This document shows, in pieces, positions 63,350 to 64,000 of a stretch of DNA of 64,000 bases; within the stretch, counting starts at the first letter, position 1; each line of letters opens with the position of its first letter. The notes beneath the pieces were generated by a model that saw only the letters and a program-made list of their open reading frames with translations, made no database searches and was not told the DNA's origin. The stretch covers positions 682,001-746,000 of the forward strand of contig NZ_QSNT01000002.1 in NCBI RefSeq assembly GCF_009498525.1. The letters are read 5' to 3'. The DNA is from Rhizobium sp. ICMP 5592 (GTDB taxonomy: Bacteria; Pseudomonadota; Alphaproteobacteria; Rhizobiales; Rhizobiaceae). The translations under genes were made by a program, and so were the position numbers.

Positions 63350-64000
63350 GGCGTGCTCCCCTTGTCATCCCGCAGAAGCTTTGCTGCCAGTTCCATCGCA
63401 CCGCTCAATGCATCACCCTTCGGCTCCCTGATAAGCTCCTTATAGCGGGTATCAAGCCAGGGGTAGTATGCCCGCGAAAGTCCCCCGAGGAGGCAGATCG
63501 ACGGGCATTCGGGCCAGAACAGAGCATCGAGGCTTTGGGTGATTGCGTTCACCGAGGTCTTGACGATGCCGACCGCGACGGCATCACTCTTTTCGGCATA
63601 TTCGAAGACCATCGGTGCGTAGCGCGCGAAATCCTTCGGCTTGGCGGCATGCGCGAATTCGACGACTCGTTCGGGATCGCCTTCGAACTCTGTCATGAGC
63701 GCTTCTGTCAGCGGTGAAAGCGCCGACACCTTGTCATATGCCAGAAGCGAACGCTCAAGCAGATCGCGCCCCAGACGCGCGCCGCTGGCCTGGTCGCCAA
63801 CGACAAACCCCCAGCCGCCAATTCCCCAGCTCTTGCCGTTGCGGCGGGCGTTGTAGACGGAGCCGGTGCCGAAGGCGCCGATGATGCCGTCGGCATCGCC
63901 GAGCGCGCCCTGGAGAGCAATCGTCGCATCGGTAACGACCTGCACAGTCGCAAAGGGTAGCGCCTTTTCGAGGCGCTTGCCGTAATCGCCGACATTGGCA
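63346..64000 (-). CDS. BadF/BadG-type ATPase, probable N-acetylglucosamine kinase (partial)
   Basis: At least 217 codons; the frame runs off the right edge, so the N-terminus is missing. The visible part has VVTDATIALQGA, IGAFGTGSVYN (phosphate-binding), GGWGFVVGDQASG and LLGGLSRAYYPW, all features of the BadF/BcrA ATPase fold used by GlcNAc kinases. An internal GTG at 63945 is not the true start. Coupled to the GntR gene. Confidence 0.85.
   Translation of the reverse strand, partial: ANVGDYGKRLEKALPFATVQVVTDATIALQGALGDADGIIGAFGTGSVYNARRNGKSWGIGGWGFVVGDQASGARLGRDLLERSLLAYDKVSALSPLTEALMTEFEGDPERVVEFAHAAKPKDFARYAPMVFEYAEKSDAVAVGIVKTSVNAITQSLDALFWPECPSICLLGGLSRAYYPWLDTRYKELIREPKGDALSGAMELAAKLLRDDKGSTP

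Overview
The window reads as a GC-rich chromosomal segment of an alphaproteobacterium, most likely a Rhizobium (R. tropici / R. leguminosarum / R. etli type). The support is a greA-lpsB(lpcC)-...-lrp lipopolysaccharide-core cluster of the kind described in Sinorhizobium/Rhizobium, a RpoD of SigA length and layout, DUF930, MEKHLA and GumK-type proteins common in Rhizobiales, and an intergenic repeat present twice that I recognise from rhizobial genomes. Genus is inference from gene content, not from a marker comparison.

Layout. 1-5.2 kb: trxB, then divergent lrp followed by two sugar-transferase-type genes, and convergent to them greA-lpsB. 5.4-16.2 kb: carB, a zinc metallopeptidase, a TetA-like MFS pump, a MATE pump, an EVE-domain protein, carA and a GatB/YqeY protein. 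17.2-26.9 kb: dnaG, recQ, an SDR oxidoreductase, kbl-tdh (threonine breakdown) and rpoD. 27-38.5 kb is mixed accessory chromosome: an APH(3')-type kinase, a DUF930 envelope protein, transporters, AraC and LysR regulators, small enzymes, a tandem pair of related small secreted proteins, a SIMPL protein and a CAU tRNA (probably tRNA-Ile2).

38.7-48.3 kb: after a MEKHLA protein there is a decayed prophage. It has a leftward arm (a coupled gene pair and a CI/LexA-like S24 repressor) and a rightward arm (small early genes, a DUF6362-like protein, terminase small and large subunits, DUF1073 portal, a truncated DUF2213 head protein joined directly to a holin). Integrase, capsid, tail and lysin genes are missing. 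Short palindromes related to AACATAA-N-TGTT lie on both sides of the repressor gene and look like its operators. A methyltransferase of the METTL20/ETF-beta lysine methyltransferase type sits between the early genes and the terminase.

48.5-64 kb: nitronate monooxygenase, a sugar-phosphate-isomerase-like protein, several small genes, and a surface-polysaccharide group (secreted polysaccharide lyase, GumK-like glycosyltransferase, Wzx-type flippase, TupA-like ATP-grasp protein). After these come a UPF0303 protein, an AGE-family sugar epimerase, metH preceded by a perfect 20-bp palindrome, and a GntR regulator coupled to a BadF-type sugar kinase that runs off the right edge.

The strongest leads for something undescribed are the repressor/operator circuit kept in the defective prophage together with its orphan leftward gene pair, the 21-codon micro-ORF bridged by ATGA overlaps in the early operon, the lyase/GumK/Wzx/TupA polysaccharide group, and the duplicated small secreted proteins at 36.4-37.4 kb. 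I found no CRISPR array, insertion sequence, rRNA or defence island.
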